A DNA stretch of 21,682 nt from CAZMMV01 sp964637035 (GCA_964637035.1 CAZWTU010000022.1:1-21682); one strand, 5' to 3'. Numbered from the stretch's first letter, positions 1 to 8,350 are shown. Notes: a model not told the origin generated them from the letters alone. Translations and numbers: made by a program.

Positions 1-127
1 GGATGACAAAATTATCATGTCACCTAATTTTACTTATACGAACTACCTATTACAAATATTATATCATCAATATCTAATTCATAATAACATTATATTCATT
101 TTCTACTTATACTTTACCCCACAAGAT

Positions 128-159
128 GGATTCTTCATCGCTCCACTCTTCAGAATGAC
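128..159 (-). repeat. GTCATTCTGA-type dispersed repeat, half element
   Basis: On the minus strand this reads GTCATTCTGAAGAGTGGAGC followed by GATGAAGAATCC. It is a half copy of the imperfect palindrome seen whole at 8422-8492 (GTCATCCTGAGTGAAATAAGG, then AATCT). It begins 7 bases downstream of the rlmH stop. The window itself opens with GGATGAC, which would fit the far end of another such element cut by the window edge. Repeats of this general form are common in intergenic DNA of clostridia and have no known coding role. Confidence 0.6.
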
Positions 160-166
160 GGGAATT

Positions 167-646
167 TTACTTGTGATAGGGTTCACCCTTCATGATCCTA
201 AACCCCCTATATACCTGTTCTAATAGTATAAGTCTCATTAATTGATGGGGAAAAGTCATATCAGAGAAGGATATTTTAAAATTACTTGTATTTATTATTT
301 CATCTGATAAGCCTAGGGATCCTCCTATTATAAAGCTTATATCATTTGTTCCACTAACCATTAAATCCTCCATTTTCTCTGATAAATCCACTGATGATAA
401 TTTCTTTCCATCGATTACTAAGGATATAAGATAAGAATTGGCGGGGACCTTGCTTAGTATTCTGGCCCCTTCTTTATTTTTTATTATATCCATTTCCTTC
501 TTGGATAAGTTTTCTGGTGCTTTCTCATCATTTACCTCTACTATATTTAAAGTACAATATCTTGACAACCTTTTACTAAATTCCTTTATACCTTCTTTTA
601 TGTATTTTTCCTTTATTTTCCCTACTGCAATTATTCTTATATTCAT
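167..646 (-). CDS. rlmH: 23S rRNA (pseudouridine1915-N3)-methyltransferase RlmH
   Basis: RlmH is a small SPOUT-family methyltransferase that methylates N3 of pseudouridine 1915 in helix 69 of 23S rRNA on assembled ribosomes, using S-adenosylmethionine. The 159 residues match the usual length. The start MNIRIIAVGKIKEKY, the SAM-loop motif GGSLGLS (108-114) and the C-terminal signature FRIMKGEPYHK are all present, so the gene is complete. A GGAAGG about 9 bases upstream of ATG serves as ribosome binding site. The gene is separated from the wal operon by a strong terminator, so it probably has its own promoter. A TTGACA occurs on the minus strand at 690-695, but no convincing -10 is seen. In staphylococci the 3' end of this gene (orfX) is the SCC integration site; here only a short repeat follows it. 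Confidence 0.97.
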   Translation of the reverse strand: MNIRIIAVGKIKEKYIKEGIKEFSKRLSRYCTLNIVEVNDEKAPENLSKKEMDIIKNKEGARILSKVPANSYLISLVIDGKKLSSVDLSEKMEDLMVSGTNDISFIIGGSLGLSDEIINTSNFKISFSDMTFPHQLMRLILLEQVYRGFRIMKGEPYHK

Positions 647-690
647 ATCCTATACCTTCCTTATTTGTCTAATTTAAAATCTTAAAGCCT

Positions 691-724
691 GTCAAACAAA
701 AATTCCTGTCCCTAATGTTTGCAA
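691..724 (+). repeat. Dispersed stem-loop repeat, copy 1 (core CTGTCCCTA)
   Basis: This sequence has CAAACA and TGTTTG arms flanking an A-rich stretch and the core CTGTCCCTA. It matches the copies at 14147-14180 and 16999-17031 nearly base for base, and the core of the degenerate copy at 8521-8545. All four have the same orientation on the plus strand. This copy lies between the wal-operon terminator and rlmH. Confidence 0.75.
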
Positions 725-727
725 AGC

Positions 728-757
728 AAAAACTGTACCTTTAAAGGTACAGTTTTT
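728..757. terminator. Perfect 30-bp palindromic terminator at the end of the wal operon
   Basis: The sequence is self-complementary over all 30 bases (A5-CTGTACCTTT and its exact reverse complement), so RNA from either strand forms a long hairpin ending in a run of U. It lies 20 bases past the stop codon of the 100-residue gene, the last gene of the minus-strand wal operon, and upstream of rlmH. Confidence 0.85.
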
Positions 758-777
758 ATTAAGTAATATACCAACTA

Positions 778-1080
778 TTATTCTATCATATTGTCCCTAA
801 AAAATGTTATTAAACCATAATTCGCAAGTATGGCCATATAGTGTTTGTGTGGAGAGCCTTCTAAATCTCGCATTTGTGAATTAGACTTGAAATTTCTTTC
901 ATTTCTCTCAATCTCTTTTTGGAAGACTTCAATGGCTTCTTCTCTTGAGGATAAACTTTTAAGTAGCCCTATATACCTATCATATTCTTTGCTTAATCCT
1001 TCAATAAATATATTGTCTAGTTCTGTATATCTTGTCTGGTATTCATTTAAAACATCTTCCTTATCTCTAATCTTAAACAT
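778..1080 (-). CDS. Conserved-looking hypothetical protein, last gene of the wal operon
   Basis: A 100-residue protein that I do not recognise. The open frame extends 20 codons further upstream, but the ATG at 1080 is preceded by AGAGGTGG at ideal spacing, so the protein should start MFKIRDKEDVLNEY. It is soluble and charged, has no signal peptide or membrane segment, and is mostly predicted helix with heptad-like stretches (about residues 10-65). The C-terminal part holds an SPHKHYMAILANYG segment. It lies 60 bases after surE and directly before a strong terminator, which makes it the last cistron of the walR-surE transcript. No function is proposed. Confidence 0.75.
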   Translation of the reverse strand: MFKIRDKEDVLNEYQTRYTELDNIFIEGLSKEYDRYIGLLKSLSSREEAIEVFQKEIERNERNFKSNSQMRDLEGSPHKHYMAILANYGLITFFRDNMIE

Positions 1081-1140
1081 ATAACCACCTCTTTCTAGTA
1101 TATTATATGTTTCATTTATACCCGAATTGTGAATATTCAA

Positions 1141-1896
1141 TCAACCATTTATCCAAGCCTTTACTATTTCCAGGGAGTTAAAATTAGTTAAGTCATAATG
1201 TAAAGGAGTTACTGTAGCATACCCATGTCTGAGATAGTATCTATCAGTATCCTTTTCCAATTCTATATGTTTCCTACCCTTTACCTCTAGTGTCTTTTCA
1301 CCATCTCCATTTTCCCCAGCAAAATAATAGTCATATATAGGCTCTCCAATTTTACATACTTTTATTCCAGCTAGATTTTCCTCTTCTGTATATGGAGTAT
1401 TTATATTTAGGACCATATTGGTTTCTAAAATTTGTTCCTTTAGATTCTCAAATACTTTTAACCCATACTTAGCTCCAATATTGAAATTAGTTTTACCTTG
1501 AAAATATTCTGCTGATACTGCTATAGAAGGTATATTATAAATATTTGCCTCAATTGCAGCAGAAACAGTACCTGAATAAAGTATATCCATACCTGAGTTT
1601 AATCCCATATTTATCCCTGAAAAGACTAAATCAATTTCCCCATCTGATAAAGCATCCAATCCAACCCTAACACAGTCAGCGGGTGTTCCTGATATACTAT
1701 ATGCTTTAGACTTTAATCCTTCTAGTTTTACTTCCTTTACTATAAGTGGTTTAAATAATGTAATTGCATGACTTTGTGCAGATCTTTGATTATCTGGCGC
1801 CACTATAATTACTTCATAGTTCTTTTCCAATTCCTTGGCTAAGGTATATAATCCTTCAGCCATTATCCCATCATCATTAGTCAATAATATACGCAT
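1141..1896 (-). CDS. surE: 5'-nucleotidase SurE
   Basis: SurE is a metal-dependent nucleoside 5'-monophosphatase of stationary-phase and stress survival, active on 5' and 3' nucleotides and short polyphosphate in characterised members. The 251-residue product starts MRILLTNDDG. The metal ligands Asp8 and Asp9, Ser39 in APDNQRSAQS, and the downstream SGINMGLNSG and YSGTVSAAIEA motifs are all present. The frame is open for five more codons (MGREN), but those codons cover the ribosome binding site GGGGAGGG, so the ATG at 1896 is preferred. The gene follows walJ by 25 bases and is probably co-transcribed with it. surE is not part of the classical Bacillus wal operon. Confidence 0.95.
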   Translation of the reverse strand: MRILLTNDDGIMAEGLYTLAKELEKNYEVIIVAPDNQRSAQSHAITLFKPLIVKEVKLEGLKSKAYSISGTPADCVRVGLDALSDGEIDLVFSGINMGLNSGMDILYSGTVSAAIEANIYNIPSIAVSAEYFQGKTNFNIGAKYGLKVFENLKEQILETNMVLNINTPYTEEENLAGIKVCKIGEPIYDYYFAGENGDGEKTLEVKGRKHIELEKDTDRYYLRHGYATVTPLHYDLTNFNSLEIVKAWING

Positions 1897-1921
1897 ATTT
1901 TCCCTCCCCATTAATTAATAT

Positions 1922-2716
1922 TTATAAATAATAAACCTTTGATATCTTATCCCTATAAGTCATATCTAGTGTAATATCCTTATTTACATTGATTCCACTA
2001 GCATCCAATTTACATTTTACCGTATCATAAGCAAGTTTTGGTCTATTGTTATCTTTGCTTAAGTGTCCTAATAATATTATTTCTTCTTTACCCTCTAGGG
2101 TATCGCATAAAATTCCTCCTGCATCATCATTCGATAAATGCCCCTTTGAGCTGGAGACCCTTTCCTTGAGGAACCAAGGATAACTTCCTTCCCTCAGCAT
2201 ATCAACATCATGATTTGATTCCATTAAATAAAGATTTGAACCTTTAATTTTCTTTCTTGTATTAGAGTCCAGAATTCCTGTATCTGTTATTATACTGATT
2301 TTTATATTTTTATAATGGACTATGTAACCTACAGGCTCTAAAGCATCATGAAATATCCCTATTGGATTGATAGTTAAATCTTTCATTTCTAAAAAGTCTT
2401 CAGTATCAAACACCCTAATGTTTTTCTCCTTTATCTTCCCAATCTTACTTTCCATACCCTGCCATGTACCTAGATTGGCATACAAGGGTAAATCAAATCT
2501 CCTTGATAATACTCCTGCACCTTTTATATGGTCTGTGTGCTCGTGGGTTATAAATATGCCATCCAAGGTTCTAGGGCATACATCTATAGAATTAAGTAAT
2601 TCCTCTATTCTTTTACCAGAAAATCCAGCATCTATTATTATCTTCATATTTTTTGTTTCTATATATTGGCAGTTCCCTGAGCTTCCGCTTGATAAGGAAC
2701 AAAATCTTATCCCCAT
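1922..2716 (-). CDS. walJ: WalJ (YycJ) metallo-beta-lactamase-fold hydrolase
   Basis: This 264-residue protein has the metallo-beta-lactamase fold. WalJ/YycJ is the conserved downstream partner of WalRK in Firmicutes. Family work links it to coordination of cell-wall synthesis and division with DNA replication, and to 5'-exonuclease activity. The metal-binding HEHTDH motif is at residues 58-63. The SSGSSGN N-terminus typical of the family (9-15), an IITDTG segment and a late LGHLSKDN histidine motif are also present. A GGGAGG ribosome binding site precedes the ATG at 2716. It follows yycI in the canonical order, separated by a 77-base spacer that holds a possible attenuating hairpin. Confidence 0.94.
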   Translation of the reverse strand: MGIRFCSLSSGSSGNCQYIETKNMKIIIDAGFSGKRIEELLNSIDVCPRTLDGIFITHEHTDHIKGAGVLSRRFDLPLYANLGTWQGMESKIGKIKEKNIRVFDTEDFLEMKDLTINPIGIFHDALEPVGYIVHYKNIKISIITDTGILDSNTRKKIKGSNLYLMESNHDVDMLREGSYPWFLKERVSSSKGHLSNDDAGGILCDTLEGKEEIILLGHLSKDNNRPKLAYDTVKCKLDASGINVNKDITLDMTYRDKISKVYYL

Positions 2717-2765
2717 TTATTATTGCCTCCCTTTTCCACTAACTCCTATTATAGTATATAAGTAC

Positions 2766-2796
2766 AAAAAAAAGAAGAAGACTAGCTCTTCTTTTA
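2766..2796 (-). terminator. Possible partial terminator between yycI and walJ
   Basis: Minus-strand RNA can form an AAGAAGA / TCTTCTT stem around a GCTAG loop, followed by a run of eight T. The stem is A+T-rich, and its base overlaps the yycI stop codon. It may only reduce read-through into walJ. A TATAAT on the minus strand in the following spacer could restart transcription, but no -35 is convincing. Confidence 0.45.
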
Positions 2797-3639
2797 ATAA
2801 TTATCTATGACTACCTTATACCCATCTTGAAATAATACCCTCCAAGCAGGTATGGATTTACCCTTTCTTGCGTCCTTAGGGTCTTTAATATACTCGTTCT
2901 TTTTAGGTTCAAAATAATAACTTAAGGAAATATCCACTATAGTCTTTCCATAAACTTCTTCCATACTTAAAAGCTCTAAAATAGACTTAGGTGCAGTGGA
3001 AATATACATAGGTGTTTCTCCTTCATTTAAAGTATTCAGCCATAGCCGTTCTAAGCCTTTTACACCTGTATTATCTACTTGTATTGTTGTATAGGCTATT
3101 TCTAAATATCTATCATTATATATCTTTGAAAAATCTAATATATACCTATCTTCATCTTCTTTCACATAAGATAACTTCATGTCCAATATTTCAATTCCCT
3201 TATCCATTAAAAATTCCATAGCTATAGCCTCAGCCATATCCTTATCTAAATCCTCATATCTTAATCTTGCATTATTATTTTCATATTTTAAGGTTCTCTT
3301 GTTAGAGATGGTAATCTTTTCATCATCTTTTATAATTTCAACTAAATCATTTTCGCTTCTATCAATGCTTCCTAGCCCATTAAAAAAATCCCTATTTACC
3401 TTGTCACAATCTAATATTTCATATTCTACAGTTAAAGCATTTAATTTTGGCATTTCTTTGGGTATTTCACTATCAATAAAAATATTCTTTTTCTCTAGTA
3501 TTTTTGTTACATCTTCAATAAAACTTTGTTTTATAGTTGGTTGCTCTTGTTTTTCCATTGAAAATACAACAAATCCCAATAGTATATTGGTTATTATAAA
3601 GGCAACTATTAAGATGGTTTTCGCTTTAGACCAATCCAA
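2794..3639 (-). CDS. yycI: YycI, membrane-anchored modulator of WalK
   Basis: YycI and YycH are single-pass membrane proteins with large extracytoplasmic domains that contact WalK and tune its kinase activity: they repress it in Bacillus subtilis and activate it in Staphylococcus aureus. The N-terminus MDWSKAKTILIVAFIITNILL is the family hallmark, with a transmembrane segment at about residues 9-27. The remaining 250 residues are extracytoplasmic and include a YycH/YycI-type fold ending in an IPAWRVLFQDGYKVVIDNY segment. The length (281) is normal. The gene starts 17 bases after the yycH stop. Confidence 0.93.
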   Translation of the reverse strand: MDWSKAKTILIVAFIITNILLGFVVFSMEKQEQPTIKQSFIEDVTKILEKKNIFIDSEIPKEMPKLNALTVEYEILDCDKVNRDFFNGLGSIDRSENDLVEIIKDDEKITISNKRTLKYENNNARLRYEDLDKDMAEAIAMEFLMDKGIEILDMKLSYVKEDEDRYILDFSKIYNDRYLEIAYTTIQVDNTGVKGLERLWLNTLNEGETPMYISTAPKSILELLSMEEVYGKTIVDISLSYYFEPKKNEYIKDPKDARKGKSIPAWRVLFQDGYKVVIDNY

Positions 3640-3656
3640 TTAATTCACCATCCATA

Positions 3657-5087
3657 TTACTTAGTTTTTTTGTATATTAATGATCCATTGTAAACATCAA
3701 AGGCAAAAATAGATTTATCTATTTCTAGAACCCAAACAGCAATAAGTTCTTCATCTGAATCCTTTAAACATGGATCAAAATATGCTAATGTTATATTTTT
3801 TATAGATTCTAGAACCTTTTCTGTTTCTATATTATTTATTAATTCCCCGGGAATTTTATTATTTTTTAAATAAGAGTCCAATAAAAAATCATAGTTCATG
3901 TCTATAATTTCAATAGAAGGTAAAATCTTCCCTTCTGGATATAGATTTTCCATAGGTTTATCCATATGCTTTCTGGCATAATGTTTATAAGATCTTACAT
4001 GATTGTTAAAAACTTGAATAGTTACAAAATCTGCAACTTCTTCATTGCCTAGTATAACAGGAATACCCCTAACCCTATATTTAAATGTAAAGTTATATCC
4101 CTGACTGTTATCTGCTTCTATATCTTCAATTTTAGACAAATACATACCCTCTGGAGCCTTGGCCTTATCGGAAATGAACTCTGCCGCTGTGGTCAAACTT
4201 TCATAGAGATTCCTCTTTTTTATAATCCCTTCCAATGCATGAAAATACTCCAATGTACCGTTTATATTTAGTTTCAATACCCTTTTATTATACATATATA
4301 TTGTAGAACCATTATTCTCTTCAAAGTCTCTAATATAATTAATATCCCTATTAAAAAATTTTTCTGCCAATTCTCTTTTCTCATTTTCATCCAAGTTTCT
4401 TATTTGATTTTCTACAAACACTGTAGGTATAATATTTTTCATTTCATAGGGTATATAGATATCATTATTTATCCCAAACTTGTCTCGCATGGAATTATAA
4501 TAATTATAATTCTTTTCTTCTTCTATTTTAGTTACTTGTTGATTAAGTGCTGTTAAATCTATAGATTCATTAAAGACTCCAATACTTTTTTCCTGGTTTG
4601 AAAATATAAAAAAAGGCTCCCCTTCCCCTAAGTATATATATATACTATTTATATTGGGTACTTCATCTACAATGAGATTTGGATCCTTTACATTAAAAGC
4701 CTTAGCTAATATATAAGTGTTTACTTTTTCAGGAAAATAAAATACTATAGACCTTCTATTATTGTAGTTTTCCATATCATCCTTAGTCAAATCAACTATT
4801 TCAATGTTCTTTCCTCCTAAAATTTCATATAAAAGGCCCTTGGTGTTTGTCCATAGGCCATATTTATAATCATCATGGAAAACTGTATGAAATTTATCAT
4901 CAAAATTAAGTAAATACCTATTAGGAGCTATCATATCTGATAACAAATAAGAAGAACTATAGACCCTTTCCTCTTTATTAAATATCTGAGATCCATTGTT
5001 AGGTACTTCTAACCATAAATTTCTAGTGAATATTAAAGAAATGGCTACTAATATTATTAGTAAAAAGGTTTTCAACCTCTCTTTCAT
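3657..5087 (-). CDS. yycH: YycH, membrane-anchored modulator of WalK
   Basis: This 476-residue protein has one N-terminal transmembrane segment (about 6-23), a long extracytoplasmic region and a C-terminal AVWVLEIDKSIFAFDVYNGS segment. Identity rests on length, topology and position immediately upstream of the unmistakable yycI; sequence conservation in this family is low. Together with YycI it should bind WalK and set its signalling level. GGAGATG lies upstream of the ATG at 5087. The gene follows the secreted Ig-like gene by 30 bases, so both would be driven by the WalR-box promoter as well as by read-through from walK. Confidence 0.9.
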   Translation of the reverse strand: MKERLKTFLLIILVAISLIFTRNLWLEVPNNGSQIFNKEERVYSSSYLLSDMIAPNRYLLNFDDKFHTVFHDDYKYGLWTNTKGLLYEILGGKNIEIVDLTKDDMENYNNRRSIVFYFPEKVNTYILAKAFNVKDPNLIVDEVPNINSIYIYLGEGEPFFIFSNQEKSIGVFNESIDLTALNQQVTKIEEEKNYNYYNSMRDKFGINNDIYIPYEMKNIIPTVFVENQIRNLDENEKRELAEKFFNRDINYIRDFEENNGSTIYMYNKRVLKLNINGTLEYFHALEGIIKKRNLYESLTTAAEFISDKAKAPEGMYLSKIEDIEADNSQGYNFTFKYRVRGIPVILGNEEVADFVTIQVFNNHVRSYKHYARKHMDKPMENLYPEGKILPSIEIIDMNYDFLLDSYLKNNKIPGELINNIETEKVLESIKNITLAYFDPCLKDSDEELIAVWVLEIDKSIFAFDVYNGSLIYKKTK

Positions 5088-5117
5088 TTAAATCATCTCC
5101 AACGTCACAGTTAAGAA

Positions 5118-5654
5118 TTACCTTGTAAGTGTCATTACATCCGTTAATCTTACTCCATTATTCGCCTTAACTGTTTTAGGCTCAACAAATATTATTATCT
5201 CTTGTAATGGAACGCCTTCCACATTAAAGTTTATAATTATTTTATTGATACCTGTAACCAGGTCAAGTTGCTTATCAAAAAGACCCATATTGCCAACCAC
5301 AATATCTTCCTCATGTATTTCTATATAGTCTTCTTCATCTGGAAGTTTATATAAATTAAATACTTTTCTAGTCAAGTCTGTAGTTCCATATACTTCAATA
5401 GTAATAGATGTTCCAGAAGGAGCCTTTCCGTTTATAAAGGTAATCTTATCCTTTGAAGTATAAGATTTTTCTTCAGGGCTTGTTATTTGATATTTAGAAA
5501 TATCTACTTCTTTTTTTGCAACTTTTCTATCTATGTTAACTTGAGTTTCCTGTTTTATAGTTTTGTTATTGGTTTCACCTGTAGCCTGGCTTGTTGAACT
5601 AATAGTCAATATAGCACTACAGATAAAAAAACTAACTAATATCTTTTTCCACAT
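5118..5654 (-). CDS. Secreted Ig-like domain protein embedded in the wal operon
   Basis: This is a 178-residue protein with a clear signal peptide (MWKKILVSFFICSAILTISS, cleavage near the SQA region). A charged linker follows, then a beta-rich domain from about residue 55 to 160. The pattern ITSPEEKSYTSKDKITFING, then TSITIEVYG, resembles bacterial Ig-like or FN3-like extracellular modules. No catalytic motif, LPXTG or lipobox is seen, so it is probably exported and soluble or wall-bound by the domain itself. GGAGG precedes the ATG closely. It lies between walK and yycH, a place that is empty in Bacillus and Staphylococcus, and directly behind a WalR box. An envelope sensor or accessory for WalK signalling is inferred, not shown. 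Confidence 0.8.
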   Translation of the reverse strand: MWKKILVSFFICSAILTISSTSQATGETNNKTIKQETQVNIDRKVAKKEVDISKYQITSPEEKSYTSKDKITFINGKAPSGTSITIEVYGTTDLTRKVFNLYKLPDEEDYIEIHEEDIVVGNMGLFDKQLDLVTGINKIIINFNVEGVPLQEIIIFVEPKTVKANNGVRLTDVMTLTR

Positions 5655-5686
5655 ATTATTCCTCCTTTACATCTTACTTCAAATAA

Positions 5687-5719
5687 ATTATACATTACAA
5701 TTGTTACAGTTCTGTTACA
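5687..5719 (-). promoter_or_regulatory. WalR box and -10 element upstream of the secreted Ig-like gene
   Basis: On the minus strand 5719-5703 reads TGTAAC-AGAAC-TGTAAC, an exact match to the WalR consensus TGTWAH-N5-TGTWAH. A third half-site TGTAAT follows at 5699-5694, then a perfect -10 TATAAT at 5692-5687. No good -35 is present, which suits activation by a response regulator bound over that position. Two more half-sites (TGTAAT, TGTAAC) occur at 5749-5736 across the last codons of walK. Confidence 0.85.
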
Positions 5720-5736
5720 ATATAGTTAAAATCAAG

Positions 5737-7560
5737 TTACACTATTACATAGGGTAGTTTTACTTCCACTGATGTACCTTTTTCAAACTCACTATTCAAT
5801 ATAATTTCTCCATTATGTGCCTTAATTATTTCCTTGGCAATGGATAATCCTAGTCCTGTACCACCTAAATCTCTGCTTCTACCCTTTTCCACTCTATAGA
5901 ACCTTTCAAATATTCTTTTTTGATCTTCTATAGGTATTCCTATTCCATTATCTTTTATCATTATAGATATAAAATTTCCAGAGGTTTTTCCAGTAATTTC
6001 AATTTTCCCACCTTCTTCAGTATATTTTATGGCATTTGATATTATATTTAGTATAACCTGTTCAATGCCATCCCTATCTATTACAATATTTGGTAAATCG
6101 TTTTCTATTTCTAAAATTAGCACATGGTTTTTATCTTTAAAAGCAAAGTCTAACTTAGAAACTATTGTCTTTAAAAATTTATTCACAGGTATCTCTACTT
6201 TTTCCCATTTTGTTTTTTCATAATCCAAATTTGATAATTGAAGTAAATCCCTGACAAGCCTTGTCATCCTATCGCATTCTTTATCTATTACATTTAAAAA
6301 TTGATCCCTAATCTCTATATCTAAACCATCATCCATCAGGGTCTCTGTATAGGATTTAATTGTAGTAATAGGAGTTTTCAATTCATGGGAAACATTTGCA
6401 ACAAATTCCTTCCTCATATTATCTAGTTTATGCTCCCTTGTAACGTCTTGGAACACAATTATTACTCCTCCTATATCATTTTTCTCATTTTTAAAAGGAG
6501 CGTATTTAAGTTTAAATACTTGAGAATCTTTTTCTAATGTTTCATCACCTTGTAAGGATTCTTCATCTTCATAATTTATATTCCTAATATTTATTGTCTC
6601 CAGTAAAAACATACTTGGATCCTCTTCGCCCTTTGATTTAATATCCTTTTCTTCTATATGTAATATATCCTTTGCAATTGGATTAGCATGTATTATATGT
6701 CCATTTATATCTACAGCTATAACTCCTTCAGCCATATAATTAAATATTGTATCTAATTTGCTCTTTTCTAAGTCCATTTCCTGGATAGTATCTTTTAATT
6801 TAATAGTTAAATAATTAAACATACTGGCCAATTGACCAATCTCATCATCTGACTTAACATCAACAAATTGCTCAAAATCCCCCTTAGCCATCTTTTCAGC
6901 TTTTTTGGTTACATCCCTGATAGGCTCTGTAATACTTGAAGCAATAATAAACCCTAAAAGCACAGTGATCGCAAGTGCAATAAGAGTTGCGTTGGTTAAT
7001 ATTTTTTTTGATTCATTTACAGTTACATAAACATTTTGGAGATCTGAAGTCATGTAAAATACACCTTTGACTCTACCAAGTTCTGTAAGTACTGGGTAAG
7101 CCACATGTGCAGACATAGTATTCCTATCTAATCCTTCAATTGTATCATTTACCTTATCTCCCTCGTAGGCTCTTAAAATCAGTGGTGTATCTAAAAACTT
7201 ATAAGACAATGCATTTTGACCAATTATACTTTCATACTGTTTTGCCGTTGATGCTACTATAGTAGGAATATCATTAATATCATGTATAAGGTATAGGTTA
7301 TCATTGCTACCAAGTCTCCATTCGTTTAAGGTTTCTTGTATGTCTTCTTGGTGGCCTATCCAATCATCTTCAGAAATATAAGACGAAGCACCTATTATGG
7401 TTTCTATACTCAACTCCATATTATTAACTATATTGGATATTTGTTGAGTTTCCAGTTTCCCTATAATAAAAATACCTACTATAACCATAGCAATAAATAC
7501 TAATAAAAAATATACTGAAATAAACTTCCATCTTATACTAGAAAATGCCTTAGAAAACAT
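5737..7560 (-). CDS. walK: Sensor histidine kinase WalK (VicK)
   Basis: WalK is the membrane sensor kinase that phosphorylates WalR to control peptidoglycan hydrolase genes. The 607 residues show transmembrane helix 1 (about 13-34) and an extracytoplasmic PDC/Cache-like domain (35-185). Transmembrane helix 2 (about 188-210) is followed by HAMP (211-263) and PAS (about 268-376). The HisKA domain has the H-box NVSHELKTPITT (phosphorylated His392). The ATPase domain has the N-box asparagines near 505-509, DNGIGIP (537-543) and GGTGLGLSIAK (566-576). The gene starts two bases after walR, and its AGGAGG lies within the last walR codons, so the two are translationally linked. The last codons hold two WalR half-sites for the promoter that follows. 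Confidence 0.96.
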   Translation of the reverse strand: MFSKAFSSIRWKFISVYFLLVFIAMVIVGIFIIGKLETQQISNIVNNMELSIETIIGASSYISEDDWIGHQEDIQETLNEWRLGSNDNLYLIHDINDIPTIVASTAKQYESIIGQNALSYKFLDTPLILRAYEGDKVNDTIEGLDRNTMSAHVAYPVLTELGRVKGVFYMTSDLQNVYVTVNESKKILTNATLIALAITVLLGFIIASSITEPIRDVTKKAEKMAKGDFEQFVDVKSDDEIGQLASMFNYLTIKLKDTIQEMDLEKSKLDTIFNYMAEGVIAVDINGHIIHANPIAKDILHIEEKDIKSKGEEDPSMFLLETINIRNINYEDEESLQGDETLEKDSQVFKLKYAPFKNEKNDIGGVIIVFQDVTREHKLDNMRKEFVANVSHELKTPITTIKSYTETLMDDGLDIEIRDQFLNVIDKECDRMTRLVRDLLQLSNLDYEKTKWEKVEIPVNKFLKTIVSKLDFAFKDKNHVLILEIENDLPNIVIDRDGIEQVILNIISNAIKYTEEGGKIEITGKTSGNFISIMIKDNGIGIPIEDQKRIFERFYRVEKGRSRDLGGTGLGLSIAKEIIKAHNGEIILNSEFEKGTSVEVKLPYVIV

Positions 7561-7562
7561 AG

Positions 7563-8255
7563 TTAATTCCTCCTGAAGTAATAGCCTACCCCTCTTTTTG
7601 TTAATATATATTTAAATTCCTCATTAGGGTTTTCTATTTTTTCCCTAAGTCTTCTTACCGTAACATCTACAGTTCTAATATCACCATAATATTCATAGCC
7701 CCATACTTCTTCCAATAATTGCTCCCTAGAAAATACTTGATTGGCACTAGAGGCTAAAAACTTCAAAAGCTCGTATTCCCTTAAGGTTAATTCTACAACT
7801 ATCTCGTCTTTGGTTACTTCATATTTATTTAAATCAATTGTTAAATTATCTGATACTATCATTTTATTGTCATTGGTCATAGAATTAGAAAAATCTATTC
7901 TTCTCAAATTAGCCTTTACTCTAGCAACTAATTCCCTCATAGAAAAGGGCTTAGTAATATAATCATCTGCACCTAATTCTAATCCTAAAACCTTGTCCAC
8001 TTCCTCTTCCTTTGCAGTAAGCATTATAACAGGAAACTTATAATTTGTTCTAATCTCTTTTAAAACCTGAAAGCCATCTTTTTTAGGCATCATAACGTCT
8101 AATAAGACTAAATCTGGTATAATCTTATTAATGGTTTTTATTCCTTCTTCTCCATCATAAGCCACATATACTAGATGTCCTTCCTTTTCAAGGTTAAATT
8201 TTATTATATCTGCAATTGCTTTTTCATCATCTACAATTAATATCTTGCTTTTCAT
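7563..8255 (-). CDS. walR: Response regulator WalR (VicR/YycF)
   Basis: This OmpR/PhoB-family regulator of cell-wall metabolism is usually essential in Firmicutes. The 230 residues comprise a receiver domain (1-120) and a winged-helix domain. The receiver has the acidic pair Asp9/Asp10, phospho-acceptor Asp53 in LLDVMMPKKDG, the MLTA threonine and a C-terminal KPFS lysine. The DNA-binding domain (about 130-230) ends in DVTVRRLREKIE and ILTKRGVGYYF, typical of WalR/PhoB proteins. It is the first gene of the wal operon, 66 bases downstream of a strong sigma-A promoter. Its target sequence occurs in the same operon at 5703-5719. Confidence 0.97.
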   Translation of the reverse strand: MKSKILIVDDEKAIADIIKFNLEKEGHLVYVAYDGEEGIKTINKIIPDLVLLDVMMPKKDGFQVLKEIRTNYKFPVIMLTAKEEEVDKVLGLELGADDYITKPFSMRELVARVKANLRRIDFSNSMTNDNKMIVSDNLTIDLNKYEVTKDEIVVELTLREYELLKFLASSANQVFSREQLLEEVWGYEYYGDIRTVDVTVRRLREKIENPNEEFKYILTKRGVGYYFRRN

Positions 8256-8321
8256 ACCTTATCACTCCAATCAATTTAATATAATTGACTTATTATCTAC
8301 ATCTTATTATCCTCATCTTAA

Positions 8322-8350
8322 ATTATCATATAAAGCTTGTTTATTGTCAA
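8322..8350 (-). promoter_or_regulatory. Sigma-A promoter of walR
   Basis: On the minus strand TTGACA (8350-8345) is followed after exactly 17 bases by GATAAT (8327-8322). Transcription would start near 8315 and give a leader of about 60 bases before the walR ATG. The surrounding 8256-8534 spacer holds this promoter, the palindromic repeat at 8422-8492 and a degenerate stem-loop repeat copy. Nothing else was recognised in it. Confidence 0.8.

Noticed and set aside
1897..1911. The ATG at 1911 as the start of surE.
   Set aside because: The five extra codons contain the GGGGAGGG ribosome binding site for the ATG at 1896, and family members begin MRILLTNDDG.
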